DNA from: Rhizopus sp. PT2906
Lineage: Eukaryota; Mucoromycota; Mucoromycetes; Mucorales; Rhizopodaceae
Length of the DNA stretch: 64,000 nucleotides
Reading direction: 5' to 3'
Assembly (NCBI GenBank): GCA_025529335.1
Contig: JAMYHX010000039.1
Coordinates: 96,356-160,355, forward strand
Shown here: positions 1-11,054 of the stretch, in pieces
Layout of the letters: each line of letters opens with the position of its first letter
How positions within the stretch are numbered: position 1 is the stretch's first letter
Program-made: the position numbers and the translations under genes
Notes under the pieces: model-generated
Told to the model about the DNA's origin: nothing
The model's input: the letters and a program-made list of their open reading frames with translations, nothing else
Databases searched by the model: none

Positions 1-2
1 CA

Positions 3-553
3 CATAACGAAGAAGAACCTTTGAACCTCATGGATGGCCTTTCTTCTTCCTCAACTGGTTCCGCGCATGTTACATATAATACCAAAAGCATCTATAACCA
101 TCCTCATGTCGTAGACGAGGAAGAAAATCAGTTTTGCATGAACTGTAAGCAGTTGCTGGCACAGTTGGACGAGCAAATAGAACAAAAGGCATACCTAAAG
201 AGAGATTTAGGATCCTTAGCAGCAGCTTTATCAGAACAAGAAGAAATAAGATCCAATATCGAACAAGACAAGGAAGCACTGGAGGAAGATGTCGCAGGCA
301 TCACCTTACAGTTATTCTCGGCCTTGAATCAGATTTTGATGGAAGAAGTTACAGAAAGAGACCATATCGTACAACTCAATCGTGAATTTACCAACAAGTT
401 TACTTATTTACTGGACAACTGGGACGCGAGAGACTCGAAGCTGAAAGAGATGAAAGAACTGCTGATTCAGTTAGATTCTGCTGTACATCAAAGTGTCAGT
501 ACCTCAGCTACGTTCACCCGAAGATTCTCTCAACAAAATGCAGCTCCTATGCT

Positions 554-584
<31 letters not shown>

Positions 585-1439
585 GCAATGAGTGGCAACA
601 GCAGTATGCAAAAGCGCCTCTCTTCTCACCGCCGTACTCCAAGCTTTCAACAACAGATACACAATACGATTCAGATTGATGGATACGCTTTATCTGAATT
701 TCAACAACATCTCAAGGCCTTGACCTCCTCCAATCAACCTATACCTTCTACTCCATTTGTAAAACGTGTGTTTAGTGAAGATATCGAGCCCTGTTTATTC
801 TCTCAGCAGTCAAACAATAACTGGTGGAAGTCGACCTGGTTCAAAAAGAAGCTATTGGACGCTATCTCCAAGAACAAGTGCGAAATCCAATACTGGAATG
901 GTACTTACTCCACGACAAGCTATATGTCGGCAACAACAACATCTTCTTCCTCTGTCACTTCAAGTGCAAGCCATGTATCGAGTGGTTCAAATAACGTACC
1001 GATGCCTCCAAAGACAAAATGTGTCTCCTGCAACGTCCTCCGTGTCTGTGAATTCAGGTTACGGTTACCGCCCGCAAGCAACCCTTGGCTACCGATTGAT
1101 AGATTTTGCAGAGATAAGATTATAGCTGTCTGTGGCTACTATAGCTTTATGAACAATTTGAAATCATTATCGACATCGAGTACATTATTGAATACCTTCA
1201 AGCAAGTAATGTATCACAGACGAAGAATGACCTTATCAAGAGTAGGCTCTGTCAGCTTATTTGAAGACTTGGAAGACTTGGAAGACAATAGAAAGCACTC
1301 TAGAAGATATCGTGGAAATAGAGAGAGTGTCGTATTGGACCATTCAGGAAGCAATAGCGATAGTGGAAGTGTAGTAAGCGTCAGTGATTTGCAAGGATTA
1401 GAAGGAACAGCTGCAAGTCAAATCGTTATAGTCCATTAG
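3..1439 (+). CDS. SEC2: Sec2/Rabin-type Rab GTPase exchange factor (5' end possibly cut)
   Basis: Recognised as a Sec2p/Rabin8-family guanine-nucleotide exchange factor, which activates the Sec4/Rab8 GTPase on secretory vesicles during polarised exocytosis. About residues 35-130 form a charged coiled coil with a FCMNCKQLL start and an LEEDVAGITLQLFSALN segment resembling the Sec2 GEF helix. A second conserved block near residues 330-400 (CVSCNVLRVCEFRLRL, then CRDKIIAVCGYYSFMNNL) matches the C-terminal region of Rabin/GRAB proteins. The middle is low complexity, with a threonine run encoded by an ACA repeat near 555-590. No intron is visible. The first ATG is at 30, but the frame stays open to the left edge, so the N-terminus may lie outside the window. 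Family assignment is by motif recognition. Confidence 0.75.
555..590 (+). repeat. (ACA)n trinucleotide repeat inside the Sec2-like gene
   Basis: A run of ACA/CAA triplets encodes a tract of about ten threonines in the linker between the coiled coil and the C-terminal block. It is a likely length-variable microsatellite. Confidence 0.8.
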
Positions 1440-1621
1440 AATATACCTCTCTCTTTCTTTCTTTCTCTCTTTAAAATACCACCCACACATACCTTATATG
1501 TCTTTTAACCAATCATTTTAAACATTACTGCATAAAGCTGTCACTCCTTATCAATCAGCTTTTTTTCTTTCTGTCTTTTGTTGTTTTTTTCTTTTTCTTT
1601 AATAACAACAGTATAAAACTA

Positions 1622-3556
1622 ATGCCAGGACGTCAAAGAGGCCAACAACGTAATCAGCGAGGTAAAAGAAACAGTCATCGTGGCAGACGTGGAATGATTC
1701 CAACTGCAAATGGTTTTCTATATGAACCCTCCTATAAAATTGACTATGAGGACGACTTTCGACTCTATGCGCAGTTTGGCTCTGAGGATGAACAAGAAGG
1801 CCCTCAACTGTTAACCAAGAAAGGTATTTTTTACTTCATTTTCAAAAAGTGCTCCCTTTGTAATAATTCATATTCTTTAGGCCACAAAAATAAGAAGCCG
1901 CAGTACTCTAAAAAAAATAACAATCATCAATCACAGCGGCCTATCAAACAAAAATCATATCACACACCCGTCAAGTTCACAAAGGCCACAACGTTATTTG
2001 AAAAAGGTTCGCATTATTAAAAACAGGGATATAAGATGTTGATGCTGTTATTAGAAGAAGAAGAAAAGGATGATAGCGTAGATCAGACTATTCGGTCCAT
2101 GACCATACTTCGTCTTGAGGACGCAGTGGGTGAAGGTTCAAAGGATGGTGCTTTAAAAGAAAAGGATGAAAGCGAAGAAGAATATCTTGATGAAAATGAA
2201 TATCATGAAGAACATTCTGAAGAAGAAGAGAGTGAAGATGATGATGATATTGAGTATTATGAAGAAGAAGAAGAAGATGATGATGATGAAGATGAAGACG
2301 AAGAATATTATGATCAAGATGCTTTCCTTTACTTCTCAGATACAGAGATAGATGAGCTTCTAGAGGAAGATATGATGATTATGGAAGATTACATGGAGAA
2401 TGCAGAATTTGATAAGGACGATATCCATAATATACTTCAATGGTCTGCGCAGCAGGACCAACATCAAAATGAAGAACCTGAGTTTGAAGAATATAATTAT
2501 GATGATCTTGACCGCAGCAATCACACACAACGAATATTGACAGAGATGGAAGAAGAAGAAGCAATGATGACAAAAGAAAATATTCATGGTCAAATCATGA
2601 AAGGTGTTAAGGATAAAACCAAGAAAAAAAGAAAGAACCGTCAACAGGTGGATGACGATGTTGAAGTTGACCCTGAAATCTTTAGATACACTCTAGAAAG
2701 GGCAATGGCAGAAATTCCTCCAGGCTTACGCCCCGGTATGCGTTCATGGTATGATAAACAACAAAAGAGAAAGGAAGCCAAAAAGGAAAAGCAAAAGCAG
2801 AAAAAGGCAAGGCAACAAAAGGAAGACAAGAAGAACAAGAACAAGAAGAACAAGAAGAACAACTTATATGACCAAGACTTTGATTTGACAAAGATTGATA
2901 GGTACACATATTATAATATTATTGTTAAAAGTTTATTAAAACGTTGAATAGACGCATAAGAGAATTCATAACTGATAGCTCCATCTCATGCTATGAGTTT
3001 AGGCCCATGCCTCCTTATGTACGAAAACAAGTACACATCCTTGCCCAAGCCTATAATCTTCTGTCAGAGGGTACAGGCAAGGGAGCAGACCGATACATTG
3101 TCATTAGGAAGACATCTGAAACAGAGATACCAGAGAACCGCAGATCAATTGAGCTCTATATAGAAGAGCTTCAGCAAACAATTGATGTGGTTACAAGTCG
3201 TCAACGAAAGCACAATGAATCCTCAGAGCTACCAAAGGAGAAGAGTCGCAACAAAAAGAGCAGCAAGGGCAAACCTAAAAAATCTGGAAATAATAAGAAA
3301 CAAACCACTATGCCAGCTCCTGGTACAGTTGTTGGTGACGATGTTGCACCTATTAGTCAGGATAATGTTGGACATCGCATGCTGGCTGCAATGGGGTAAA
3401 GAAAGAAAAAAGTTTGTAGTGTATATGGGAACTAACAATTTATTATGGATATATATTAGATGGCGCCAAGGACAAGCACTGGGAACAAGCAATGATGGTA
3501 TTGTTAATCCAATCATGGCTGTCGTCCGTAGAAATAAGTTGGGTCTTGGTTTATAA
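1622..3556 (+). CDS. SQS1: R3H and G-patch protein, SQS1-like splicing/ribosome-assembly factor
   Basis: Proposed exons are 1622-1823, 1881-1969, 2027-2901, 2952-3395 and 3460-3556, giving 568 residues. The N-terminus is Arg/Gly-rich (GRQRGQQRNQRGKRNSHRGR). The middle is a very acidic stretch with runs of E and D, followed by a lysine-rich stretch. An R3H domain follows (IREFITDSS through ADRYIVIRK). A C-terminal G-patch (AAMGWRQGQALG, GIVNPIMAVVRR, GLGL) is created only by splicing the last intron. This order matches yeast Sqs1/Pfa1, the G-patch activator of the helicase Prp43. The second intron, 57 nt with donor GTCAAG, is inferred because it removes an in-frame TAA at 2018; the other junctions are conventional. 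It converges on the small gene at 3580. Confidence 0.8.
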
Positions 3557-3579
3557 GAACATATTTACAATTAAAAGAA

Positions 3580-4013
3580 TTACCAAGCTGATTTTCCCAT
3601 TTTACGCTTTCGTGCTTTTTCTGCAGCTGTTTCTAGTCTCTTTTCTTCTTTATCAGCAATTGCTAATGCTTTGGCGATCTTTTTCTGTTTTTTGGAACTA
3701 GACACTTTTTTCACTCCTCCCTTCTTGACTTTGTGAATAGAAGTTGCTGTCGTTGATGTTGGTTTTTTCTTCAAGTCAATAGCTTGTTTTCGTGCATGCA
3801 GTAATTGTAACTCTCTTTGGACCCTTTCCTTTGCTATATAAATGTTAGTGTCTACATTGCTACATGACAATATGATTACCATTCTTTGGCTCACTATCTT
3901 GAGCGTAAGCATATTTAGATATGGGTTGCTTTTCTGTTTTAGAATAAAAAAAAGAACTTAATACAAATGTACTCTACACACATACACAACAACCTACGAT
4001 TACTTTGTGACAT
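3580..4013 (-). CDS. Small basic protein of unknown function (107 aa, 3 exons)
   Basis: Exons read on the minus strand are 4013-3998, 3933-3880 and 3833-3580, giving 107 codons plus stop. The 16-nt first exon has donor GTAGGT. The second intron carries a clear CTAAC branch site 15 nt before its TATAG acceptor. The protein is hydrophilic and strongly basic, with a helical AKERVQRELQLLHARKQ segment, a lysine-rich middle and the C-terminus EKARKRKMGKSAW. Composition suggests a nucleolar or ribosome-biogenesis factor, loosely like Alb1-type proteins, but no family is recognised with certainty. It converges with the SQS1-like gene, only 23 bp between stops. Confidence 0.6.
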
Positions 4014-4519
4014 TTTACGACTGATCAAACAAGAAAGAAGCAAAAATATCTAGTGGCTTATTAAAACTTGACTGATATTGAATTGCTGTTTTTTCTAAAG
4101 TAATGCCGCATAATCTAAAAATGTATAATACGACGTCTTGCAACGACATTACCTTTTAGAAATAATATGCACCATTTCTAGAAAGAGATGCCACGCTATC
4201 ATGTCGCTTTTTCGTATAAATTGTATCATACAATTGCAAAAATGCGTCTTTATGAAAAGACTGTATAGTGGCCCAATTTACACAAGTTAGCAGCAGCACT
4301 CTTGTATATATCAGCAATTTATCCAATATACGTTATCTTCTTTTCTCACCATTATTTTAATATTCACAAGTTTACAGAGAATACAAGATATTAAGCAATC
4401 CTATTATATATTAACTATCTTTAAATAAAGTACTATTCAAAAGAGTATATCTGTTTCCTTGCTCTCTAGTTTTGATACAACATGGTTGAAAGTAATCTTA
4501 TAAAATTCAACTGAATACT
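4014..4519. other. Intergenic stretch without a recognised gene
   Basis: AT-rich sequence between the small basic protein and the first nuclease-like relic. No coding-like frame, tRNA or repeat was recognised. Confidence 0.6.
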
Positions 4520-5035
4520 TGCTCACGTTAGCTTTTTAGTTACAAAACTCGTGCAGAGCACCAACTTCTCCAGATTGCTTGCTGAAACTGTTTTAAAAGA
4601 GGATTATACTACTTTTAGTTTTGTTCGTGGAGAATTTCTAGCGGATGATTCTTATTTTATTCTTTACAAGTCTCAATCACATGCGGTCCCTCTAGAAATT
4701 CAACCGAAATTTACAAAAGAATCAATGAAGCGCTCAATTGAAAAATGCTTGGAGGTATTTGATCGCTTTAATATTTAACCTTTGCTTGTTATTTTAACTG
4801 ACAGAGCTTCTTCGTCAGTGAGATCAACCTTGTCATCTAGCTTGGAAAAACCTCAGTGGAGTTAATTTGAATAGCACTGTATGGGCAGAAAAGTGCTTCA
4901 TCCTTTCTAAAGATACAGTCAGTTTTAGTGAAGACAAAGCAAGCAAGTTCGACCCTTTAATGGTATTCACATTCTAATTTTTCAGTGATGAGATAGAGAG
5001 ACAAAAACTGCGAGATATTGGTAATCCTATAGTAG
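4520..5035 (+). pseudogene. Decayed PD-(D/E)XK nuclease-like gene, copy A
   Basis: An open stretch (4551-4778) includes DDSYFILYKSQSHAVPLEIQ then KRSIEKCLEVFDRF. It aligns by eye with copy B on the other strand, where the same block reads SDIVLQPK, IVIEIQ, then KRAVDYYL. A stop at about 4779 is followed, in the same frame, by PLLVILTD, the counterpart of PILSIFCVD in copy B, so the gene is interrupted. The D ... (I/L)EIQ pattern is that of PD-(D/E)XK (Rpn/PDDEXK_2-like) nucleases, which often sit in transposons. Family call is inference. Confidence 0.45.
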
Positions 5036-5110
5036 ATCACATATGATTTTTAACGGAATAAAAAATAATAGTGAAATAGAAAGCGTTCTTTATTTTTTCT
5101 TATCCTTGGT

Positions 5111-6010
5111 CTATTTGTGGAATTGGATTAGAAGGGAACTGGTATTTTTGTATTTTAGAAACTCTTTTCCTTCTTTCAGACAGGCGACCCCAATCCATTC
5201 TATACCTTTTTCTGCTCTGTCTTGCTTGAATTTTGCTACAAAATTCATAGATTCTTCATAATCTTTGTTAATTTCATCAGCAGTTGGTTGCACCACAGCT
5301 GCATTGCATGAGGCTTTATTAGTCAGTAAATCAGCGTAACTTCTTTTTTGTTTCGTAGATTCTTGATTTTGCTTCGTTTACGGCTTGTACTAGAAGTGGC
5401 TGATTCAATGTATTTGCCAGCGTTACCAACCGATCATATTCTATGATCTGACTGTCAATCAGTTTTGATGTCAAACTGACGATATCTTGGGCGTCTATCT
5501 GATGATAGTGTAGAGCTAGAGCATACAAATATTGAATCGTTTGATCACCAGTATAAGGAATGTCAAGAATAGACACACAGCGATTGGTGAAAAACAATCC
5601 AAGTGCGACTAATGAGTCAAGCGGTGTTGTTAATACTTGTTTCAGACTATCTTGGCTTATAATAAAGCACTCTGCTGCCCATGGTTTGCAGAAGTACGAG
5701 TATGCTTCTGGAAGCCGATTACCTGCTACATCATCTTTGATTTCTTGGTACAGAGCGTCTACACAAAAGATCGAGAGAATGGGCTCTACACCGTATTTTG
5801 AATTTGCCTGTAGATAATAGTCTACTGCTCTTTTCATGAACTTCTTGTTTACGGTATGCTGAATCTCAATAACTATTGGATGGAAATCCAAGGAAGAGCA
5901 TTTGGGCTGCAGAACTATATCTGAACGGGTTCCATTTCTCCATTCACAATTGCCGATGAAATAGCTATCATTTGTTTTGGTTCATGCTTCAATAATAAAG
6001 TTAAGTATTT
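5111..6010 (-). pseudogene. Decayed PD-(D/E)XK nuclease-like gene, copy B
   Basis: On the minus strand the reading frame gives CEWRNGTRSDIVLQPK, then DFHPIVIEIQHTVNKKFMKR, then a helical 150-residue region (main open part 5891-5331). The aspartate followed by ExQ about 16 residues later fits a PD-(D/E)XK catalytic core. A TGA at 5984-5982 interrupts the N-terminal side. A frame change in an A-run near 5345 separates the main part from a C-terminal continuation (DEINKDYEESMNFVAKFKQDRAEKG, 5296-5111). It faces copy A in inverted orientation, which suggests duplication of a transposon-borne gene. Probably non-functional. Confidence 0.5.
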
Positions 6011-6298
6011 TTGAATCTTGAATTAAGGTGTACACTTGGTGCACTCAAAAATAGACCAATACCTCTACCCACAACCTATGATGTCGCCCAACAAAGCTTT
6101 TGAATGTGCAGCGCCACGCTAAACATGACTTTATAAAGCTACCATCCTGAATTGTTTCTTTTCACGAAGAAAGAGATAAAAAAAGAAATGTTGTTATTTA
6201 TTCTAATTTTTTGTTGTCAGTTGATCAACCAAGTGTATTTTACATAATTGTATGCGAATCATTTATGAAAAAATTCTACTTATTTTATTATGAAAATG

Positions 6299-6321
6299 AA
6301 AAAAAAAAAAAAAAAAAAAAA
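6299..6321. repeat. A23 homopolymer just beyond the serine dehydratase stop
   Basis: Twenty-three consecutive A residues on the plus strand, immediately 3' of the minus-strand stop codon at 6325. Confidence 0.9.
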
Positions 6322-6324
6322 CTA

Positions 6325-8138
6325 TTAACACAGTGGTACATTCACAGCAAGACCACCTTGACTTGTTTCTTTATACTTTGACATCATGTCAAGACCAGTT
6401 TGTCTCATTGTTTCTATAACTTGATCAAGAGACACTCGGTGATCACCTTCACCGTTCAGAGCTAATTGAGCTGCAGCAATAGCCTTCACTGCAGCGAGTG
6501 CATTTCGTTCGATACAGGGCACCTGTACAAGACCACCAATTGGATCACACGTCAGACCCAAGTTATGCTCCATACCAATTTCTGCTGCATTTTCTACCTG
6601 ATCCACTGTACCGCCCATCACTGCTGTGAAACCAGCAGCTGCCATGGAACAGGCTACACCGACTTCACCCTGACAGCCAACTTCAGCAGCAGAGATACTG
6701 GCACCTCGTTTGAACAGCATACCAATAGCTGATGTAGTCAACAGGAATTCCATGACATCTCTTTCTGGATTCTCCGAAATGAATTCGAGATAATATTTCA
6801 AGACAGCAGGGATAGTGCCTGCTGCACCGTTTGTAGGCGCCGTCACCACACGCCCTCCACAGGCATTTTCTTCATTGACAGCAATGGCATAGACCGAGAG
6901 ATAATCAAGAGCTGGCAGGACAAATTTCTTTCGTGGCATTTTAGGTAAAAAGCTGAGTGCGAGTGGGTACTGACTGCTGACTTGTTGTTGCTCATTTGAT
7001 GTAGGCAATTGCTGTGAAGAAGTGATGCGAGTGTCATGATATCCATTGCTTGCATTCATAGGGGTACCATATAATCCTTTCAACAGTTTATTGTATAGTC
7101 TAGGTGCACGACGTCTCACTTTGAGAGGACCAGGAAGATAGTCATCAGGAGAAGCCATGACACCGTTACGGATGCTGTCGTCCATTGTATTCCAGATCTT
7201 GAGCAGCTTTTCTCTGATCGCCTCTGGAGTGCTCCACTTCAATTCGTTTTCAAACACAACTTGGGCAATCGTCATCTTCTCTCGCTTACAGACCTCCAAT
7301 AGTTCTTGAGCATTTCTAAAGGGCAAAGAGACGACAGCTACGTCCTGTTCACGACGTTCTGCCACCACATTCTTTTCCGTTGTCTGCTTATAATATACAT
7401 TTTCACCATGATCTAATTGGGTCTGTTCGTTGACGACAAAGCCACCACCGATACTAAAGTATTCATTGGTTGCCACCATGTTGACATTTTTGTCATAGGC
7501 ACAAAAGCGAAGACCATTTGGATGTTGAGGTAATGTTTTGAAGTAATTGAAGACCATGTGCTTATCATAGTCAAATGTAATCCTATGGGTTCCATCCAGA
7601 CGAATTGATTTGTTTGTCTTGATATCTTTGACTCTTGATTGAATTGTGCCTGTCTCGACCGTATCTGGAGCTTCACCCTCAATCCCCATCAGGATAGCTT
7701 CAGGAGTACCATGGCCTTCACCTGTCAGCGCAAGGGAACCAAACAAGTCTATTTTTATATATAAAAAAAAAGATAAGCCATTCCGCGGATGATGAACATA
7801 TACGGCAATCCATTACCTACTCTGAGTGAATGGACCTTATCTAGTACATTGTGATCTTTCAAGTCATTAATAAAAATTTTGGCTGCTCTCATTGGACCGA
7901 CTGTATGGGAAGATGATGGACCGACACCGATAGAGAAAAGATCAAAGGTAGAGACAACGGCATGATGATCGCTTTGAGGGGATGTGTTGTTTGATTGGTT
8001 ATCTTCAACTTCAGCAGTGTTGGACATGACTGTAGATAACATATGCTTTAATGATTGTATGGGTATCATTCTTTTAGTAAAAGAATAGGCGGGTCTGAAT
8101 TGACCTAATGCTCTTTTTCTCAAAATGCTGCCAAACAT
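6325..8138 (-). CDS. L-serine ammonia-lyase, single-chain 4Fe-4S type, mitochondrial
   Basis: Exons 8138-7817 and 7748-6325 (68-nt intron) give 581 residues. The enzyme deaminates L-serine to pyruvate and ammonia using a 4Fe-4S cluster. The beta domain begins with DLFSIGVGPSSSHTVGPMRAA and continues across the splice into LFGSLALTGEGHGTPEA. The alpha domain has CGGRVVTAPTNGAAGTIPAVL, AAEVGCQGEVGVACSMAAAG and TCDPIGGLVQVPCIERNA, which supply the expected cluster cysteines. A glutamine/serine-rich insert of about 40 residues separates the two domains. The start is the second Met of the open frame; the following FGSILRKRALGQFRPAYSFTKR is a good mitochondrial presequence. This is the bacterial SdaA-type enzyme rather than the PLP serine dehydratase. 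Confidence 0.88.
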
Positions 8139-8162
8139 GATAAAGAAATCAAGAAAAAACAA

Positions 8163-8596
8163 AAAAATAAGGGAAAAATCCCGTATTTTATCAACTTAAA
8201 AAATCGTTCTTCATAGTCACATTTTCACACGGTATTCCTTGATTCAGCCAATCATATTGGTTTTTGATTTTACCCAGACACACTTGGACAAAAGAGTTAT
8301 TCATAAAAAAAGGATGACACGGTGCTGGTTTAAAGACATTAGGGTGCATATGTACAACCCTTGTGAATATAGTTCTAGATTTTGAAAGTAGCTATATTTA
8401 TAAACCCGTGATAAAAAGAGAGAGAGAGATCATTACTGTTATCCATTGTATGTATAAACAATAAGGTGGTCATTCTCGACAAAAGAAGGAAATGTTATTC
8501 TATATGGGTTCGCGTCATTTGCTTATACTATCAAGATAAATTGATCATTTATTGATAAACATGTATAAACTCAATTCTTTAATATGTCCGTTTGAA
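8163..8596. other. Intergenic region upstream of the serine dehydratase
   Basis: AT-rich 5' region of the serine dehydratase and 3' flank of the HINT gene. No coding frame or RNA gene recognised. Confidence 0.5.
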
Positions 8597-9334
8597 TTAT
8601 AATTTTTCCTTAATACGCTCCAAGGTCTTCTTGAGATCATCCGGCGTTACTTGCTGTTGTGGCCATCCAATCTTGAGACCTTGTTCAGGATTAGGTTTTG
8701 GAATAATATGAAAGTGAACATGAGGTACGACCTAAGGAAATATTAGTTTACAAACAAGATAAAAAAAATAGGCGATATTACTTGATGAGCCATAGGTCCA
8801 TTGTTCTGCACATAATCATTAATACTTGTTCATTGAACTTAAATTTAATCATTACCTGCAAAAGATTGTATTGACCATCTTCCAAGCCAATAGCAATAGC
8901 AACCTTCTTTGCTAATGGGAGCATATCTGCAAGGATATCATCGGGTAATTGATGGAAGAATTGTGCATGGTCTAATCATTCGTGAGTTTTTTTTTTCGTT
9001 GCAGTATTTGGAAAGTATTTACATTTGGGGATGACGAGCTATAAACGGGTAAATGAGTCAGAATATCTATATTTTGATATATGCATCTATGAAACTCACA
9101 GCATGTCCTTCACTCAAAGGATTGATGTCAAGGAAAGCATAACTAATATACATTATTATTTGGTTCTTTTTCACTTTGGACTCACCTCTTGTCCGTTTCA
9201 GCAATCTTGCAAGAAGGAATCTCGCCTCTTTAAGAAAAAGTTAGTTCATACCTGTGTCTTTTTTATTATTATTATTATTATTACTTGATAATCTTGCAAA
9301 AGATACAGTCGTCAAGTAAATGTTGGTTGGTCAT
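8597..9334 (-). CDS. HNT1: HIT-family nucleotide hydrolase (HINT1/Hnt1), seven exons
   Basis: No long ORF exists because the gene is split into exons of 50, 42, 43, 16, 116, 24 and 135 nt (9334-9285, 9227-9186, 9142-9100, 9038-9023, 8971-8856, 8805-8782, 8731-8597). The joined 141-residue protein reads DDCIFCKIIKGEIPS, AFLDINPLSEGHALVIPK, NLLQNNGPMAHQ, VVPHVHFHIIPKP. The last contains the histidine triad HVHFH, and the first block has the CxxC seen in HINT1. The family hydrolyses adenosine 5'-phosphoramidates and acts in the nucleus and cytosol. Every junction is GT-AG and the phase works throughout. The 16-nt exon supplies only LVIPK. Confidence 0.9.
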
Positions 9335-9673
9335 AATTCACACAATCAGGTAATGAAAAAGAAAAAAGAAAACCCGAGAAGTCTGTGAGGTAAACTTTTC
9401 TCGTGTAACAAGTACGCGTAGAGTGGCCCTGCAGTGCATTACACGTGAAGCGGGAAAAAGAATACTTTTAAAAAGCATAATCAAAGAGACGTGTATCGAA
9501 TATTTTACACAACTTTTTTTTGAATATAAAGAAAATGAATAAAAAGGTGTAATACGCTTCACTCCTTAATTGATACAAAGTAGATGAATTTCCTAATTTA
9601 TCGAACAAAAGACCTGTAATCATATAATAATAAGGATTTCGTGGATGAGCAATAATATGCACTTGAGCTCAAG

Positions 9674-10531
9674 ATGGTTATTATAACAAGAGGTAATATG
9701 AGATTGAATTACCAATTCGATGGAGCAGAGAATAGCGTCGATAGTCCCTTGATATGGTTAATTCATGGAGCAGGCGGTGACTTGAATCATTATGATGACC
9801 TGAAGACTGTCTTGGTGAAGCAATCCTATAGAGTACTCACGTGTGATATTCGCTATCATGGTCAATCTCAACCTGTAGACGATCAACAGACCGAGTTTCG
9901 CTTTGTTGATACATTGGATGATTTAGACTATATCCTATCACATCTTGTGCACACACACTATCCTTCTTCTACTTGTCGTATTCCCTTGTACATCAGTGGA
10001 CTATCCATGGGTGGTGTCCTATCTCTTCTATACGCGTCTAGGTACGAAAAGGATCCAGAATGGTCAAGGCAACGACAGGTTGAACTCAAGGGCGTGATTC
10101 CTATTGCATGTACTGTTCCTGGCCTTTTACGATCAAGGGAAGAATGGAAGAAATATCAGGAACCTCCGACACCGAGCATTATTCAATATTCTAAAATGGC
10201 CATCGTTCAATCTGCCAAATTGACCAAGTCTCAAGAAGACATTAACAGAGCAATGACACAGATATCAGATCTTGCCTTATACCAATGTTTTGCAGAGGTA
10301 GCAAACTCACTTTTAGTAGAACAGGACATGTCAGTGATTAAGACGCCCATGCTATTAATCATCCCTGAACATGATGTGCTTACACGACAAGATATGGAGG
10401 ATCTTTATGAGATCAATCATCAGCGTAATATTAAATGTCAAAAGGTGATCATATCAGACGCACTCCATATGGTCATCCTAGATCACAGTCAACAAGTTGC
10501 TTATCATATTGCACAGTTTTGTAAAGATTGA
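9674..10531 (+). CDS. Alpha/beta hydrolase
   Basis: An intron-free 285-residue protein with an alpha/beta-hydrolase fold. WLIHGAGGDLNHYDDL carries the oxyanion-hole HG motif, CDIRYHGQS is the usual strand-4 motif, GLSMGG is the nucleophile elbow with the catalytic serine near residue 113, PEHDVLT supplies the acid and DALHMVILD the catalytic histidine. There is no signal peptide, so it is probably cytosolic. Substrate unknown; lipase, esterase or peptidase-like roles all fit. It converges on the TMEM42-like gene with 5 bp between stop codons. Confidence 0.85.
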   Translation: MVIITRGNMRLNYQFDGAENSVDSPLIWLIHGAGGDLNHYDDLKTVLVKQSYRVLTCDIRYHGQSQPVDDQQTEFRFVDTLDDLDYILSHLVHTHYPSSTCRIPLYISGLSMGGVLSLLYASRYEKDPEWSRQRQVELKGVIPIACTVPGLLRSREEWKKYQEPPTPSIIQYSKMAIVQSAKLTKSQEDINRAMTQISDLALYQCFAEVANSLLVEQDMSVIKTPMLLIIPEHDVLTRQDMEDLYEINHQRNIKCQKVIISDALHMVILDHSQQVAYHIAQFCKD

Positions 10532-10536
10532 TTTCT

Positions 10537-11054
10537 TTATTCCTTCTTTTCCTTTTGTGACTTTGATAATAAAATTGTACCTGACAAGATAAAGCATGCA
10601 CCTATCCACCATCGTACAGTTAAGGGCTCATTAAATACTAAATACCCCAAGATTGCCTACATACAAGAATTAAATGAATTCACTACAAGAAAACGACAAT
10701 TTTTGCTTACAGAGGCACTGAAGTTGGCAGCTCCATTCACAATGGAGACCTGTACTGAGGATGATGCAGAGTTTAATGCTTTAGTGAACATGGTCCACAT
10801 GACTGAATTACATATAAATGTAAAAGCAAAAAATAGGATTCGCGTTACAAGTAAAGTTGTCTATAGTCTTATTACTCTCTTGACTCTTTCTCTTTCTTTC
10901 TTGTATTTACCTCTTCAGGAACAAAACTCAGTTGAATGTACGAATGGAGTAGCTTTGTCTTTTCATCAGAAAACAATTTTGCAAAAACAGAAGAAAATGC
11001 AGCAAATAGGCCAGAAGTAATAGCAAAGAATATAAAGGAAGCTTTACTTGTCAT
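10537..11054 (-). CDS. TMEM42-like (EamA superfamily) membrane protein
   Basis: Exons 11054-10911, 10860-10711 and 10656-10537 give 137 residues with four likely membrane helices. Exon 1 holds FIFFAITSGLFAAFSSVFAKLF. Exon 2 holds CNSVMWTMFTKALNSASSSVQ and NGAANFSAS. Exon 3 holds AILGYLVFNEPLTVRWWIGACF then LSGTILL. The MWTxFTKAL and AILGxLxFxExLxxxWWxG patterns are those of the TMEM42 family, half-size relatives of EamA/DMT transporters. Function of the family is unknown. An upstream in-frame Met at 11096 exists, but the residues it would add are not family-like. Confidence 0.75.

Noticed and set aside
2005..2035. A 29-30 nt intron in the SQS1-like gene
   Set aside because: Too short for the introns of this genome and it breaks the frame.
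2360..2907. Several minus-strand frames rich in F, L, S and C
   Set aside because: Reverse reading of the acidic and lysine repeats of the SQS1-like gene.
3580..3912. Unspliced start for the small basic protein at 3912
   Set aside because: It reads through an intron with perfect donor, branch point and acceptor; the spliced three-exon model gives a hydrophilic, coherent N-terminus.
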